Part shown: one piece after another, positions 63,212 to 64,000 of the stretch
How positions within the stretch are numbered: position 1 is the stretch's first letter
Layout: each line of letters starts with the position of its first letter
Assembly (NCBI RefSeq): GCF_000181515.1
Contig: NZ_ABCG01000007.1
Span: forward strand, 1 to 64,000
Origin: Erythrobacter sp. SD-21
GTDB taxonomy: Bacteria > Pseudomonadota > Alphaproteobacteria > Sphingomonadales > Sphingomonadaceae
Length of the DNA: 64,000 nt
Direction of reading: 5' to 3'
Program-made: the position numbers and the translations under genes
Notes under the pieces: model-generated
Database searches by the model: none
Seen by the model: the letters and a program-made list of their open reading frames with translations, nothing else
Told to the model about the DNA's origin: nothing

Positions 63212-63960
63212 TCTTCAGGCAGCTTGTCGAACCGGAATCGTCGACTTACACCTATCTGATCGGATGCGAAAACACGGGCGAGGCCGTTCTGCTCGACCCG
63301 GTAATCGAGACTTGCGACAGGGATATGGAGGCAGTTGCTGCGCTGGGCCTGAACCTTGCTTTCACGCTCGACACCCATATTCACGCCGATCACATCAGTG
63401 GCGCATGTCGGCTGCGTAGCCTGACGGGGTGCGAGGTTGCCTATCCCGCTGATGACAATCTTTCTTGCGCGGATGTTGAAGTGAGCGAGGAAGCGCCTTT
63501 GTCTGTAGGCGATCTGACCATCCGCGCCTTGTTCACGCCCGGGCATACCGATAAGCATCATAGTTACGTAATAGAGCAAGGCGGCCATACGCAGGTCTTC
63601 ACCGGCGATGCGCTGCTCATCGATGGATGCGGTCGCACCGATTTCCAGAACGGCGATTCCGCGACCCTTTACAAGTCAGTTCGCGAAAAGCTGTTCGCTT
63701 TGCCGGAAGACACGTTGGTCTACCCTGCGCACGATTATTCAGGCCGCCGAGTCTCGACGATCATCCAAGAGCGTACCCGCAATCCTCGATTGAACGACGA
63801 AATTTCGCTTTCCGAGTTCCAGCGGATCATGGCCGAACTCGACTTGCCCTATCCCAAGAAGATCGACGTTGCCGTCCCTGCCAATTTGAAGTGCGGTGAC
63901 TGCGTGGAAGAAGCGGTTGAGCATCTGCACGAGATCGGCGGAAAATCGCCGCAGGGCTAA
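63208..63960 (+). CDS. persulfide-dioxygenase-like MBL-fold protein (ETHE1 family)
   Basis: A 250-residue metallo-beta-lactamase-fold protein with the iron-binding motif THIHADH (residues 56-62), FTPGHTDKHH, the FTGDALL Asp and VYPAHDY. The ETHE1-like members oxidise glutathione persulfide to sulfite; a CxxC motif (CGDC) near the C-terminus is an extra feature. It pairs with the DUF442 gene. It ends 40 bases before the right window edge. Confidence 0.9.
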   Translation: MIFRQLVEPESSTYTYLIGCENTGEAVLLDPVIETCDRDMEAVAALGLNLAFTLDTHIHADHISGACRLRSLTGCEVAYPADDNLSCADVEVSEEAPLSVGDLTIRALFTPGHTDKHHSYVIEQGGHTQVFTGDALLIDGCGRTDFQNGDSATLYKSVREKLFALPEDTLVYPAHDYSGRRVSTIIQERTRNPRLNDEISLSEFQRIMAELDLPYPKKIDVAVPANLKCGDCVEEAVEHLHEIGGKSPQG

Positions 63961-64000
63961 TGCCCATCGGTGACCCTTCCTAGCTGTTCACGACGACGAA

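Noticed and set aside
28728-64000. Second attachment-site copy of the tRNA-Val 3' end
   Set aside because: I read for a repeat of the tRNA 3' segment near the accessory block and found none; only short chance GCGCCCAC matches occur.

Overview
This is a high-GC alphaproteobacterial chromosome segment, most likely from the Sphingomonadales and probably Erythrobacteraceae (Erythrobacter/Altererythrobacter-like). That placement is an inference from gene content: a class GN 'marine' sortase, a DUF3297/Der/DUF2721 string, a lysine-rich-tailed trigger factor, a ParA/SPOR-lipoprotein cluster, and pyrB paired with a non-catalytic pyrC.

Core part (1-28,730): class GN sortase (cut by the left edge), mtgA, a CDF metal exporter, an ECF sigma/anti-sigma/fasciclin set, clpX-clpP, a chemotaxis receptor, a TonB receptor, an amidase, an Na+/H+ antiporter, tig, tRNA-Leu(TAG), small acidic/proline-rich proteins, der, bacterioferritin and its ferredoxin behind two Fur-like palindromes, a DUF418 membrane protein, a ParA/RHH-like/SPOR cluster, pyrB-pyrC', sppA and tRNA-Val(CAC).

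Accessory part I (28,730-42,735): immediately after tRNA-Val(CAC) the base composition drops and the genes become foreign-looking. There is an excisionase-like DNA-binding protein but no integrase. Next comes a type II CBASS anti-phage locus: Cap15 effector divergent from a DncV-like CD-NTase, Cap2 (E1-E2) and Cap3 (JAB). An alpha/beta hydrolase follows, then a minus-strand block of unknown genes with two DEDD-type exonucleases. A 0.9-kb gene-free stretch carries two different repeat families in front of an unrecognised 681-residue gene.

Accessory part II (42,735-62,600): a heavy-metal island. A mercury-like module (flavoprotein disulfide oxidoreductase, MerR regulator, MerT-like transporter, GDCCVxC protein, with a visible 19-bp-spacer MerR promoter) is followed by two large divergent transcription units. 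The leftward one (54.4 to 45.4 kb) holds DUF2231, lipoproteins, DUF411, an APC permease, a two-TM ion channel, DUF305, an NAD-binding protein and a YHS-domain Cu+ P-type ATPase. The rightward one begins with an anti-sigma/periplasmic sensor/ECF sigma trio whose sensor keeps all five CnrX metal ligands. It continues with the multicopper oxidase CopA, CopB, an NTF2-like protein, a PepSY protein and a frameshifted PQQ glucose dehydrogenase. The window ends with a phosphatase-like protein and a persulfide-dioxygenase-like MBL protein.
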